This document shows positions 52,535 to 64,000 of a DNA stretch of 64,000 nt, piece by piece. Source of the stretch: Silene conica (lineage: Eukaryota; Streptophyta; Magnoliopsida; Caryophyllales; Caryophyllaceae); the NCBI GenBank assembly GCA_029255685.2, contig CM055312.2:27312203-27376202 (forward strand), in the 5' to 3' direction. Numbering within the stretch: position 1 is the first letter of the stretch; each line of letters opens with the position of its first letter. The notes beneath the pieces are model-generated. The model saw only the letters and a program-made list of their open reading frames with translations, was not told where the DNA came from and did not search any database. Made by a program: the position numbers and the translations under genes.

Positions 52535-54107
52535 TATAATACCCCGTATTTTAGCCTCGGTCAACGGCAGTCAAACTCTGTTTTATACAAGTATTTCAAA
52601 TGGAATGTTTATAAAGTATTTACGTAAACTACTATTATTTTATAAATCGTATTTCTACGATCAATTCGTATTTCGTAATAGTTTTATATTTCATGATTAT
52701 TTTATAAAATGGCAATTCATTGTATTCCTTTAATTTTAATAATATATTTATAATTATATATGTTTCTTATTTTTTTTTTATTAATTTCTCATCTATACTT
52801 CAATTCTATTCTTTTATTTAAGACGTATAATTTTATATTCTTATATTAACTTAATTAATATTTTACTAGTTAATTTAATTGGTATAATTAATCATATGTA
52901 CTCATTTATTTTACATTACGGGTCGAGAACGGGATATAAACATATAAGTGTCTCGGGATGAGCTATGGACCGAATAAGAGAAGACTCGTTTACCTAGGCT
53001 ACACTACATCGACTAAACCCTACCTCATCTCGAACCCTACATCGACAAAACCCTACCTCATCACAAATCCAACATCGACATATCCCTTAACATCGACTAA
53101 AACAAAACAAACCCTACCCCTCCCTCATATTGCCTGCCTCCTTCTACCTATCGACATATCAACAACCACAGATAAACCCTAACTTCTTTTCCCGTCTGCC
53201 CCTACTTCTTTCACACTCAGAAACCCTACGCAAACCAGGGAGTTGGAAGAGAACGAAAGTAGCAGTCAAACCACCATCACCACCTTCGTTTGCGAGATGC
53301 GTGCCTGTAAGTTTAACTCTATATTTCTCGTGCTTTTGAGACTTTCGAATCTGGGTTTTATAGTTGTGGGTAATCCTTGCAGTGTGAATAACATGTCTTT
53401 CGTCAATAAGTAACCATATGACCACCGTACTAACGCTTACAACCCCATCTTATGTCGACTGTGATAGTTACGTACTCTGTTTTAGGCGTGTTTGCTCAGT
53501 TCGTTTTGGTTGTTTTTCGTTCATACCTTGAGTCAATTCGTGTCGTGGGTCATGGCTGTTAATAGTGGTGTTTTAGTAAGCGGTGTTGGTGGTGGTAAGA
53601 AGGAGTGTGGTGGCCGGAGGAGGACGAATTGAGAGTATGTACATATCCGTTCAGAAACAGGGGTTGCGTGTTGGATGCAGTGGGTTTTGGGGGTGGTTGA
53701 TTCAGAAACTGAGCGGTGTCGAAGGTGGGTTCTTGGCACCAGAGAGTCGGGGTTAGTGTGTAGTGTCGAGGGGGTGATGAGTGGTGGCTAGCATGGTGTT
53801 AGTTGGGTGGTTATAGGCGGGTTGCAGGGAAGGGAGAACAGTAGGTTGCAGGGGGTTGTTGCGGGCAGGGGGTGTTTGGGCTAGTGTCGAAGCCTGCTGG
53901 GTTTGAGTCGGGGGTTGTGTTTAGCGTCAGTAGATGCGTGGTGGTGTAGTGGTCACGACCACCGCGGATGGGTGGTGATTCTAGCCCTGTATGGTGGTCG
54001 TTATGAGGGTGTAAACGGGCTGGTTAGGGACTGTCGGTTGCGGTTTCGGGCTGTCGAAGTCACGCGTTATACTACTGCTGTTGTCGTGTCTTGTTTGTAT
54101 TATTTTT

Positions 54108-54145
<38 letters not shown>

Positions 54146-55500
54146 CATTATTGGGCTTACTAGTATCATGTTACCATTATATTATTATTATTAATAATTT
54201 TATATTAGGGGTGTATATATTGGGGTTTTATTCTTCTTATTATTAGTACTATATTAAATAATATTATCATTATATTATTATATGTTAATATTGTTAATAT
54301 TAGAAATGGTATGTTCATTATTATTAAGAATGTGTTGTTCATGATATATGATTATTAAAGTTGTTAGGTGTATTTTAATTATATAGGAATGTAACGGTTA
54401 TCAATAGTTTCAGCATAACGAATTGTTCATTTATTAATCGAAGTTAATTATAAAAGTAATAAAGACGGGTTAGTCAAGTTAATTGCAGTAGTCGTGTTTA
54501 ATACGGTCTCGTTATGCGTAGTATATTATTTAAATAGATAATTTAAATAATCGATATATTATATTAATTTGCGTAATTGTATTAGTTAGTGATTACGTAT
54601 GTTATAATTGTTAGGTGACGATTTTGAAGTGGCATAAGTCTGTTTGCCTGCTGGCTTGCTATTGGATTATATGGGTATCCAGGTAGGATACACTGACACT
54701 ATACTTTATGAAGTGTTATGAATGGATGTTTACTCTGTGATGCGTTATGAAAGGATGTTGTCTTGTATGTTATGGATGCAAGCATGAATTATATAAGAAT
54801 GATATTGGTTGGATTGATTGTGGTTATTGGTAATGGCTTGAGCATTTCAGTGTTTGATAGCATGATTGAATAATTATATCGTTGCATTCATGAGCATAGC
54901 ATTTGCATTGGTTACTGAGAAAGTTATGGTCAGATATTGTTATGATATAAAGCCCAAGGTGGTTCTGCAGACCAAGCCTGGTGTCTTATCAGCTATTGAG
55001 CTGGTGTTCGGTGACGACCGATTATAGTCTGCCGGGAGGTTCGGTATGGCTTGGTGCAAGGGTATGAGTATGAGATTGAGATTGAGATTGAGCTCGAGCA
55101 TATCATTGCATTTGCATATCATAATTGCTGCATCATAATTATTGTGTTACCCTACTCAACCGCGAGGTTGACAGTGTATTCGTGTACACCTACGATGATC
55201 CGGAATGGGGAGTAGTTTCTACAGGTCAGAGACAGATGAGCTAGGAGCTGGGGCAGGAATGTGAGATGCATACTAAGGACCGACTTAGAATTATATCGCC
55301 TTTAGAGAAGTCATCAGTTGTATTTTTCCTTCCGTTATGTAGTATCTGTAATAAACAAGTTTAAATTTTATCTGTTTTATATAAAGTACCTTGTATTGTT
55401 TTACTTTGTTATTCACTACCTCGGACATTCCGAGATGGTAACAGCTCTCTTTATTTGAGAACGTCTTGCTAAAGGCTCTTAAATAAATGGGGGTGTTACA
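52535..55500 (+). repeat. LARD 5' LTR
   Basis: Starts TATAATACCCCG, where the partner LTR has TGTAATACCCCG, so the terminal G is mutated to A. Contains an AAACCCTA-rich tract (52990-53180), a G-rich half, and an ATT microsatellite (54110-54155). ORFs in it (for example 52958-53182) are repetitive and differ in frame between the two LTRs. Confidence 0.93.
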
Positions 55501-58451
55501 AAGTGGTATCAGAGCGAACGATCCTCAGGCCTAAACCAAATGAATAATAAAGAACGTAGGAAAAGTCTAATAAAATGAACCCCAGGTGAGTAACTGTTAG
55601 GAGCCCCAGGATTGGGATGAGTTAGGGGCCCCCTCAAACCAAGCCACTGGCCCTTTCAGTCTAACCTGGTAACCCTTGAGTGATGCAGAGATTGGGTAGA
55701 ATAAAATAAAAAGTTAGACCTTGCATATTGTACTAACGTTTCCGCAGAAAAGGAATGAGGTAAGTTATGATGTGAAATATGGTTGATGATCTATATTGTG
55801 AAGCATGATAATGATATTGAATGTTGGTTGATATATATGACTTCTAAGTATTGAGAACATGAAAATTGGAACGTGACTTTGAAATATAAGCTTGACTTGT
55901 ATGATGATGTGCATTAGAAGAATACGATTGATCTTGAAATGTTGGATGATCTGAATGATTGAATTGAAATTTGCAGAGAATGGTTGTATATTTATTGAAC
56001 AATAATTTGGAGCGATATGATCATATGATTTTGGTGATTCGAAATGTCTATATGATATCTGGTTATTAAATGACTATCGCAATTATGTAATATATTGTTT
56101 GGTATTTGAATAAAAATGATCATATTTGTATGTTATATTAATCCATGTCTGGTGATATGCATGCGGCTATATGATCCCTGAACCCGTAGGTAGAGATATA
56201 GTAAAATGATATGTGTAATGAGTTGCTGATAAGTGGCACCTTAGTGACTTCTAGGATATATTTACGTACTTAAATAAATTGTGATTGTTACGAGGATAGA
56301 AACTACTGCATTGCCTATACATGCATGATGATTGAGTTATTTAGTTAATTTTATTTGCGACTTCGTAATCTTTACCGTTTTGATTTAGATGGCAATTACA
56401 TGTTAATATGGTGCAATGTGATTTCAATGCTTCAATGATATGTCAACATGTTTTGGAGAAAGTATGATTGTGTGATAATGTGTAGTAATTTTAAAAGAAC
56501 CAAATTTTTTAATAAATTCCTGGATATTACCTTGTTTGTACGGGCTGCCATTTAAAATATGTTCTTTATATGAATGTGAAAATTTTGTGTGTGATAACCT
56601 TCTGATTTAACTTTCCAGTGCTTTTGGTTTCATGTTAATACGAATTATAGTTTGAGAAAAATAAATATCTTAGTCGCCAGTGGTCAGATTGTTACTGCAC
56701 AGTTCTGTTTTGACCCATGTTTTTGCAAATGACACCATTTAAACCGTATTTATTGTTTATGCATAATTCCAACTCCACTGTTTAGAATATTCATTCATGT
56801 TTCAAAATGATAATCCACGTAAAATCTTAATGAGTCGTTAATTAATAGTGATTTTTACAAGTTGCCCAATTTTCTGTTTATTTGCTGAAAAGTTTTGTTC
56901 AGACCAACTGAGTTGTAAAATTTGTTATAAATAATTCTCTTAAGCTTTGGAGTTGATTCATTTTCCCATGATTATTTATTTCCTTATATTTTCTAAAAAC
57001 TATAATAGTTTGCAAGATAGCTAAGCGGTTATTTAATTATGATTTTTTGGAGGTTGCAGCGTGATGTATGATTGTTGAAATTGTAAGTTATGTAAGTTTT
57101 CAATATAAAAGTTTAATCAAATATGAATTATGTGATGTAACCATGTAATATTCTGATATGACATTAGTAGCATGAATAATAGACATATGATATGGATGTG
57201 AAATTTGTTATATAATAATATAACCTTAATTATTATTGGTGAGTTTTATATAAAGGTAGTTTTATTTATACCGACACTATTGTTATGCCACAAGGTGAAC
57301 TACATATTGTTATGTTTAAATCTGATCACGAGTATTGAATTAGTAATCTGGTTGATATGTGAATTATGGGAAGTGCTAGTCTAGCTTTCGAACTGTAGCT
57401 TGTAAAATTGTCAGTTGATTCGTGTTTATAAATTGTCATTAATTACGACTTCATTGTCAGAAAATTTCAAAATGTTTTCAGGATGATAATCCATGATAAA
57501 GCCGATGATTGATAACTATGGTAATTGTTTTGCAACCTGACAAAATCTGTAGCTACGTGTTTATGAAATTATGCTTGTATATGAAATTGTTCCGCAAGAT
57601 AAAAACCTCTTATTTCGCAAGTCATATTTACTAGTTTTTATGACAGGTGATGTAATGTGAATGGATGAGAAGGGTACCTAAATGATTTTTAAGCCTATTT
57701 ATATCTGGAATTGCTAAGTAGTCTTGCTAGTCTAAAATTGGTGTATATCTCGCGAGATAAGTCAATGCTCCATGTTTAATTATATTGGTTAAATTTTGCT
57801 TTATGCCTTTTCTAGAATATGCTTTTGCTTCTATAATATGATTATGAGCATAGAATGTTTTAATTTGTCATTTATGAATTTTGAGTTATTGATTGTTTAC
57901 ATTGATATAAATACGTTAAGTTTGTCTTAAAATTTCAAGAGTATATAAGTGTTTGTTACCTGACTTTGTTTTAACTGCGTAGCATGAAATTAACAAATAT
58001 ATGTTGTTGCTTGAAAAGTCGGACGCTAGTTGCCAGTATTGAGTAATTAGCTTATAAGATGATTTGTGACTATGGTTTCGGTAAACTTCCTGAGCCTTGG
58101 ATGTGAAATTTTGTAATGGGTTACGGGGACGTAACCATGTCTTAAGGAGGATAGGATTGTAAAGTCTTAATGATCTTTGAATTGGCTAATTGATATGTCG
58201 TGCTTGTTTGAATATACGTGATAATCATGTTTACTTTTGTTATGCATTATATTGTAATTCGTGAAGTATCTTTTAATTTAGTTATGCGTTAAACTTTGGG
58301 GACAAAGTTTTCTTAACGAGGGTAGAATGTAACATTTCGCGTCTTGAAGCCAGTATAAGTGTTGTTTGTGTTTGTTTCGTGCTTGTTAGATGTTCGTTAC
58401 CATTACGGGGTAGTGACCTTCGGGACGAAGTTCAATTTAAGGAGGGAAGAC
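55501..58451 (+). other. LARD internal region
   Basis: Primer-binding site TGGTATCAGAGCG at 55503-55515. The first 170 bp match the fragment at 38561-38725. The remaining 2.7 kb is AT-rich without coding potential in any frame. The last 400 bp repeat the polypurine-tract cassette: ACGGGGACGTAACC..TTAAGGAGGATAGG (58116-58155), TTGGGGACAAAGTT..AACGAGGGTAGAATGTAAC (58296-58335) and TTCGGGACGAAGTT..AAGGAGGGAAGACTGTAAT (58421-58457). Confidence 0.85.
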
Positions 58452-60032
58452 TGTAATACCCCGTATTTTAGCCTCGGTCAACGGCAGTCAAACTCTGTTT
58501 TATACAAGTATTTCAAATGGAATGTTTATAAAGTATTTTACGTAAACTACTATTATTTTATAAATCGTATTTCTACGATCAATTCGTATTTCATAATAGT
58601 TTTATATTTCATGATTATTTTATAAAATGGCAATTCATTGTATTCCTTTAATTTTAATAATATATTTATAATTATATATGTTTCTTATTTTTTTTTTATT
58701 AATTTCTCATCTATACTTCAATTCTATTCTTTTATTTAAGACGTATAATTTTATATTCTTATATTAACTTAATTAATATTTTACTAGTTAATTTAATTGG
58801 TATAATTAATCATATGTACTCGTTTATTTTACATTACGGGTCGAGAACGGGATATAAACATATAAGTGTCTCGAGATGAGCTATGGACCGAATAAGAGAA
58901 GACTCGTTTACCTAGGCTACACTACATCGACTAAACCCTACCTCATCTCGAACCCTACATCGACAAAACCCTACCTCATCACAAATCCAACATCGACATA
59001 TCCCTTAACATCGACTAAAACAAAACAAACCCTACCCCTCCCTCATATTGCCTGCCTCCTTCTACCTATCGACATATCAACAACCACAGATAAACCCTAT
59101 CTTCTTTTCCCGTCTGCCCCTACTCCTTTCACACTCAGAAACCCTACGCAAACCAGGGAGTTGGAAGAGAACGAAAGTAGCAGCCACACCACCATCACCA
59201 CCTTCGTTTGCGAGATGCGTGCCTGTAAGTTTAACTCTTTGTTTCTCGTGCTTTTGAGACTTTCGAATCTGGGTTTTATAGTTGTGGGTAATCCTTGCAG
59301 TGTGAATAACATGTCTTTCGTCAATAAGCAACCGTATGACCACCGTACTAACGCTTACAACCCCATCTTATGTCGACTGTGATAGTTACGTACTCTGTTT
59401 TAGGCGTGTTTGCTCAGTTCGTTTTGGTTGTTTTTCGTTCATACCTTGAGTTTATTCGTGTCGTGGGTCATGGCTGTTAATAGTGGTGTTTTAGTAAGCG
59501 GTGTTGGTGGTGGTAAGAAGGAGTGTGGTGGCCGGAGGAGGACGAATTGAGAGTATGTACATATCTGTTCAGAAACAGGGGTTGCGTGTTGGATGCAGTG
59601 GGTTTTGGGGGTGGTTGATTCAGAAACTGAGCGGTGTCGAAGGTGGGTTCTTGGCACCAGAGAGTCGGGGTTAGTGTGTAGTGTCGAGGGGGTGATGAGT
59701 GGTGGCTAGCATGGTGTTAGTTGGGTGGTTATAGGCGGGTTGCAGGGAAGGGAGAACAGTAGGTTGCAGGGGGTTGTTGCGGGCAGGGGGTGTTTGGGCT
59801 AGTGTCGAAGCCTGCTGGGTTTGAGTCGGGGGTTGTGTTTAGCGTCAGTAGATGCGTGGTGGTGTAGTGGTCACGACCACCGCGGATGGGTGGTGATTCT
59901 AGCCCTGTATGGTGGTCGTTATGAGGGTGTAAACGGGCTGGTTAGGGACTGTCGGTTGCGGTTTCGGGCTGTCGAAGTCACGCGTTATACTACTGCTGCT
60001 GTCGTGTCTTGTTTGTATTATTTTTAGTATTA

Positions 60033-60069
<37 letters not shown>

Positions 60070-61428
60070 CATTATTGGGCTTACTAGTATCATGTTACCA
60101 TTATATTATTATTATTAATAATTTTATATTAGGGGTGTATATATTGGGGTTTTATTCTTCTTATTATTAGTACTATATTAAATAATATTATCATTATATC
60201 ATTATATGTTATTATTGTTTTTATTAGAAATGGTATGTTCATTATTATTAAGAATGTGTTGTTCATGATATATGATTATTAAAGTTGTTAGGTGAATTTT
60301 AATTATATAGGAATGTAACGGTTATCAATAGTTTCAGCATAACGAATTGTTCATTTATTAATCGAAGTTAATTATAAAAGTAATAAATACGGGTTAGTCA
60401 AGTTAATTGCAGTAGTCGTGTTTAATACGGTCTCGTTATGCGTAGTATATTATTTAAATAGATAATTTAAATAATCGATATATTATATTAATTTGCGTAA
60501 TTGTATTAGTTAGTGATTACGTATGTTATAATTGTTAGGTGACGATTTTGAAGTGGCATAAGTCTGTTTGCCTGCTGGCTTGCTATTGGATTATATGGGT
60601 ATCCAGGTAGGATACACTGACACTATACTTTATGAAGTGTTATGAATGGATGTTTACTCTGTGATGCGTTATGAAAGGATGTTGTCTTGTATGTTATGGA
60701 TGCAAGCATGAATTATATAAGAATGATATTGGTTGGATTGATTGTGGTTATTGGTAATGGCTTGAGCATTTCAGTGTTTGATAGCATGATTGAATAATTA
60801 TATCGTTGCATTCATGAGCATAGCATTTGCATTGGTTACTGAGAAAGTTATGGTCAGATATTGTTATGATATAAAGCCCAAGGTGGTTCTGCAGACCAAG
60901 CCTGGTGTCTTATCAGCTATTGAGCTGGTGTTCGGTGACGACCGATTATAGTCTGCCGGGAGGTTCGGTATGGCTTGGTGCAAGGGTATGAGTATGAGAT
61001 TGAGATTGAGATTGAGCTCGAGCATATCATTGTATTTGCATATCATAATTGCTGCATCATAATTATTGTGTTACCCTACTCAACCGCGAGGTTGACAGTG
61101 TATTCGTGTACACCTACGATGATCCGGAATGGGGAGTAGTTTCTACAGGTCAGAGACAGAAGAGCTAGGAGCTGGGGCAGGAATGTGAGATGCATACTAA
61201 GGACCGACTTAGAATTATATCGCCTTTAGAGAAGTCATCAGTTGTATTTTTCCTTCCGTTATGTAGTATTTGTAATAAACAAGTTTAAATTTTATCTGTT
61301 TTATATAAAGTACCTTGTATTGTTTTACTTTGTTATTCACTACCTCGGACATTCCGAGATGGTAACAGCTCTCTTTATTTTAGAACGTCTTGCTAAAGGC
61401 TCTTAAATAAATGGGGGTGGGTGTTACA
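58452..61428 (+). repeat. LARD 3' LTR
   Basis: TGTAATACCCCG...GGGTGTTACA. It differs from the 5' LTR at scattered single bases and small indels, roughly one percent by eye; for example it ends ATGGGGGTGGGTGTTACA against ATGGGGGTGTTACA. Confidence 0.93.
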
Positions 61429-62227
61429 ACTAGTCTCATCAGGTCCGCTCTTAGTCATTGGCCTCTTGGTCCTTTTAAATTTAGGTTTCCAAACCCTTAG
61501 GTCACCATGAGCTTTGCCCTTGCACTTGCCCATGTCTGCAATCATGATAACATCCTGCTTCCTACTCCCACTCATATTCAGGTCCTTCTCGGTCTGTACG
61601 AGAAGTGAGTGGAGCTCATGAGAACTTTTCCTCTTGTCATTCATGTTTAGTAGTTTACCCTAAATAGAGCAAACCCCTCATGTAGTGAATGAAGGATGCG
61701 ATCAAGGACTATGCTCTCAATGATCTTGCAGTCAAGTGCCTCCAGTTTTTCAACATTCTCAATCATATTAAGAATGTGAGGGCTAACAGCTAGCCCCTGT
61801 TGGAGTTTCGCATCAAATAAGCGACAGGCATGCTCATACGTAACGATTCTCGGTGCCTTTGAGAACTCGTTCATAAGGGTGGTGAAAATTTTGTTCGCAC
61901 CCTGGGCAATGAAGCGTCTTTGCAAATTGGTTTCTACTGCAAATATGAGAACGTTCTTTAACGCACCCGCTTCCATCACGAAATCACTATACGCGAGTGA
62001 CTCGTTAGCTTGTGCATTGGGACCTAGGTTTGGCGGTATAGGCTCAGTCAAGTACTTGAGCTTACCGTCAGGTATGGCAGCATTCCGTAGTGTTGCCTCC
62101 TAGTCCGCAAAGTTGGACCCATCATTTTTCAATCGTGTGGATGGATTCGTGTGGTCCATGAAAGATTTGAGCCAAGACTCGCGCCCGAGTGTGGCACTTG
62201 GCATTGGGACATCGTTATGGCCGGCCA
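61429..62227 (-). pseudogene. Copia-3 gag, N-terminal part
   Basis: Minus strand from ATG at 62227: MAGHNDVPMPSA, ESWLKSFMDH, TRLKNDGSNFAD, then TAG at 62102-62100 replacing the Trp of DWEA, then EATLRNAAIPDGKLKYL, KNVLIFAVETNLQRRFI, RIVTYEHACRLF. A frameshift near 61645 (after FRVNY) puts ELHSLLVQTEKDL in another frame. Homologous throughout to Copia-2 gag. Continues at 52534. Confidence 0.9.
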
Positions 62228-62541
62228 TTTTTTGTTATAAGCAGTTTATAAAAAAAATATTCTACACTGCGAAAAGAAGAAAATTATAATGAGCATAATC
62301 ATCGAAATAAATAAGTCTAATGCAAAACAATTTATGCGAAGACTTAAGCATTTATACAATCGACCTCCCTCAAGGATTATATAAATGATCCCAAGACTCA
62401 ATTATCTTTAAATTGATAAGCCAACCACTTGGCTAATTCTACCTTTACAATTCTCGGTCGATAAATTTCTGTAAATTCTATCTCTAGTCCATCATAATCA
62501 CGAGAAACTCTTCGGACTATAATGCTGAGTTCAAATAGGTC
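62228..62541 (-). other. Copia-3 leader remnant
   Basis: Matches the last part of the Copia-2 leader (about 43200-43519: TCTATCGACC, GAATTAGCCAA, GAGTCTTGGGATC). The remaining 1.2 kb of leader and the primer-binding site are not found here; the Copia-4 LTR begins at 62542. Confidence 0.8.
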
Positions 62542-63607
62542 TGTGGGGAATAAAGCATGTATTCGCCCTAAACTTGCAGGATTATAATGAAAATTACAGT
62601 TGTGATTATTGTCATAAGATAAATAAAAACATGAAAAAGAATACAACCTTGGGTCCTTGCTTGAATAGGCCTAAGAACAGGAATTAAAGTAAATTCCCTC
62701 CTATAACTTGCACCCAAGACTTTGTTTGAGACGATGCCGCGTGTGCTAGAAAGGCTCTCCAATTGCCTTGCAATATGGGGAGAGTTATTGAGGTTTTAGA
62801 TGTGAGATCTGAGTTTTGGGAGAAGAATGTTCTCAAAACCCTAATTGTGAGAATTATGATTCAATAGTTACTGACATAAGGAGAAGGACTCTCCTTATGT
62901 AGCACTTAGGGTGGGTCGGCCGAATTAGGGTAAGAGTGGGCTTTCTCCACTCTTACCTTATTCCTTTGCATGATTCGACCCGGTTTGCTAAATATCATTT
63001 GCGGGATTTTTATTATAAATCGCATACGTGTTATCAGATATTAATGCAGTCGATGTATTAATAATGGTCTGATAAAATTACGATATGGTATAATTACCCA
63101 AATTAATATAACTGTTTATATTAATACGCGAAATCAATATTTAATTGAATATAACTGCTTATATTTAATTTTACGAATTAATCATGTAATCCGTATTAGC
63201 TAAAATTATTTAATCCGTATTAAATAATAATCTCAACATCTTATTGACTAATTTAATAGTCAATACCTCTGACTAACTGTTTAGTCGTATTCGGCATAAA
63301 TGTGACTGTATTTTCATACCTTCACATCTCTCAAACGTGTCCTATAGGTGTGACGTATAGGGACCAGTTGATCACCACCATCCGTATGACAATAACGTCA
63401 TACTTATCTAGCAAGCCAACCGTTATTGATAAACGTGGATCAACTGGTAATAATACTGAAGTATGCCCTTGTGATCCTTAAAGAGATTTAATAAGTCATT
63501 GTACTTAATTGTCAAGGACACCAGCCCCAATAATCTCCCACTTGTCCGTACAAGGGTATGTGCAATGACGTTATCACACTACATGTGGAGGACACAAGTC
63601 TCCAACA
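62542..63607 (-). mobile_element. Copia-4 3' LTR (minus)
   Basis: On the minus strand it runs from TGTTGGAGACTTGTGTCC (63607) to ATTCCCCACA (62542), 1066 bp, with the same duplicated purine tract as Copia-2 (second start TATTGGGG). The region upstream on the minus strand is copia 3' non-coding sequence, so this is a 3' LTR whose element extends beyond 64000. It abuts Copia-3 leader sequence, consistent with insertion there. Confidence 0.85.
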
Positions 63608-64000
63608 AACTCCCACTTGTCCGTACAAGTGTAGGTGCGATAACCGATTCTCATATCCTTTTAAAATTTCTCCCACTCAATGTAAGACAATTTGCAAATC
63701 CGCATTCGCAAAGGTCGTATCTCACAAGCGATCTGTATCAAGAGTGGTTTCCCCGACTAGAGAGTAACTTAACTGATAAAACGAATCTGTATTCGAGCAT
63801 GGCCATGCATTTCAGTTACTACTCCTCGAGTGGCCCTGAGAAATGATAAAATCCTGATAAGGGTTTGGATATTTCCCTCAACTCGAATCCTGCCGATATC
63901 GCGCAGCATGAAATAACCCAGAAAAAATCCTCTTGGCCCCTGTTACGATGACCGTGGGAAAGAAACCAAAGTTACCCAAAATCTGCCTTAATCTCAAGAG
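63608..64000 (-). mobile_element. Copia-4 3' non-coding region, partial
   Basis: Reverse complement of about 47745-48135 of Copia-2, including the purine tract ACAAGTGGGAGTT. Runs off the window. The plus-strand ORFs 63499-63846 and 63558-63767 are antisense to this and not genes. Confidence 0.85.

Larger units (their letters stand above)
52535..61428 (+). mobile_element. LARD-like non-autonomous Ty3/gypsy-type element, 8.9 kb
   Basis: LTRs 52535-55500 and 58452-61428, an internal region of 2.95 kb with no coding domain, a primer-binding site at 55503, a polypurine tract at 58440-58451 and 5-bp duplication ACTAG. LTR ends (TGTAATACCCCG...GTGTTACA) and the GGGACGAAGTTCA..AAGGAGGGAAGA 3' end are those of plant chromovirus-type elements. 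Long LTRs with a non-coding interior fit large retrotransposon derivatives, which depend on enzymes of an autonomous relative. It lies in Copia-3 gag. Confidence 0.9.

Noticed and set aside
58876-59382. 168-codon ORF in the LARD 3' LTR
   Set aside because: Lies in an AAACCCTA-rich tract of the LTR. The same region in the 5' LTR is open only in shorter pieces, and no domain is present.
62542-64000. 5' LTR of Copia-3
   Set aside because: Upstream of this LTR on the minus strand is copia 3' non-coding sequence with a polypurine tract, and no primer-binding site follows it, so it is the 3' LTR of another copy.

Overview
This is a repeat-dense stretch of a plant nuclear genome. The evidence is LTR retrotransposons of plant type (Ty1/copia, Athila-like and chromovirus-like Ty3/gypsy), Mutator-like (MULE) DNA transposons with a FAR1-type transposase and an Ulp1-like gene, and captured fragments of plant genes (GDP-mannose 4,6-dehydratase and a NAC transcription factor). 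A dicot is likely; I cannot name the species. No intact ordinary host gene is visible. Nearly every base can be assigned to a mobile element, a relic of one, or a simple repeat.

Layout. 1-2190: minus-strand Athila-like gag/protease fragment and its LTR. 2191-4276: 3' half of a copia element (RT/RNase H, 3' region, start of the 3' LTR). 4277-32980: a 28.7 kb chain of seven DNA transposons (here M1-M7) whose only linkers are (TA)n or (TC)n/(TA)n microsatellites. M1 and M5 are foldback MITEs. M2 (9 kb) carries a GDP-mannose dehydratase fragment. M3 (12 kb) carries a 15-exon Ulp1-like gene that reads through without interruption, and a decayed FAR1-type MULE transposase. M4 has M3-type ends and carries a NAC gene fragment. 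M7 carries tRNA-like modules in its long inverted arms. 32981-49291: chromovirus-like LTR elements nested in one another, mostly minus strand, with a complete young copia element (Copia-2, 40904-49219, target duplication ATAAT) inserted in one LTR. 49293-52203: two Athila-type LTRs head to head, forming a palindrome with arms of about 1.2 kb. 52204-64000: a minus-strand copia gag/protease (Copia-3), split by an 8.9 kb non-coding LTR element (52535-61428, target duplication ACTAG) and followed by the 3' end of another copia copy (Copia-4).

How the parts work together. The M elements share terminal sequence (AGGATC..GTGAGAAC) and sit inside TA microsatellites, so they look like one microsatellite-seeking MULE lineage in which M3 represents the autonomous type and the others are non-autonomous passengers. 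The retroelements are mostly defective. Copia-2 has near-identical LTRs although its polyprotein is broken, which points to mobilisation in trans.

Most unusual signals: (1) pairs of short palindromes with a shared TCG(R)TCGA core, nearly always 20-22 bp apart, recur in two different Athila-type LTRs, in Athila coding sequence and in a copia leader; (2) the microsatellite-linked transposon chain; (3) an intact tandem Ulp1-like gene, one domain apparently dead and one with catalytic His and Cys, beside a dead transposase; (4) outward-facing tRNA-like modules in the arms of M7. Boundaries and comparisons were made by eye, without alignment software.
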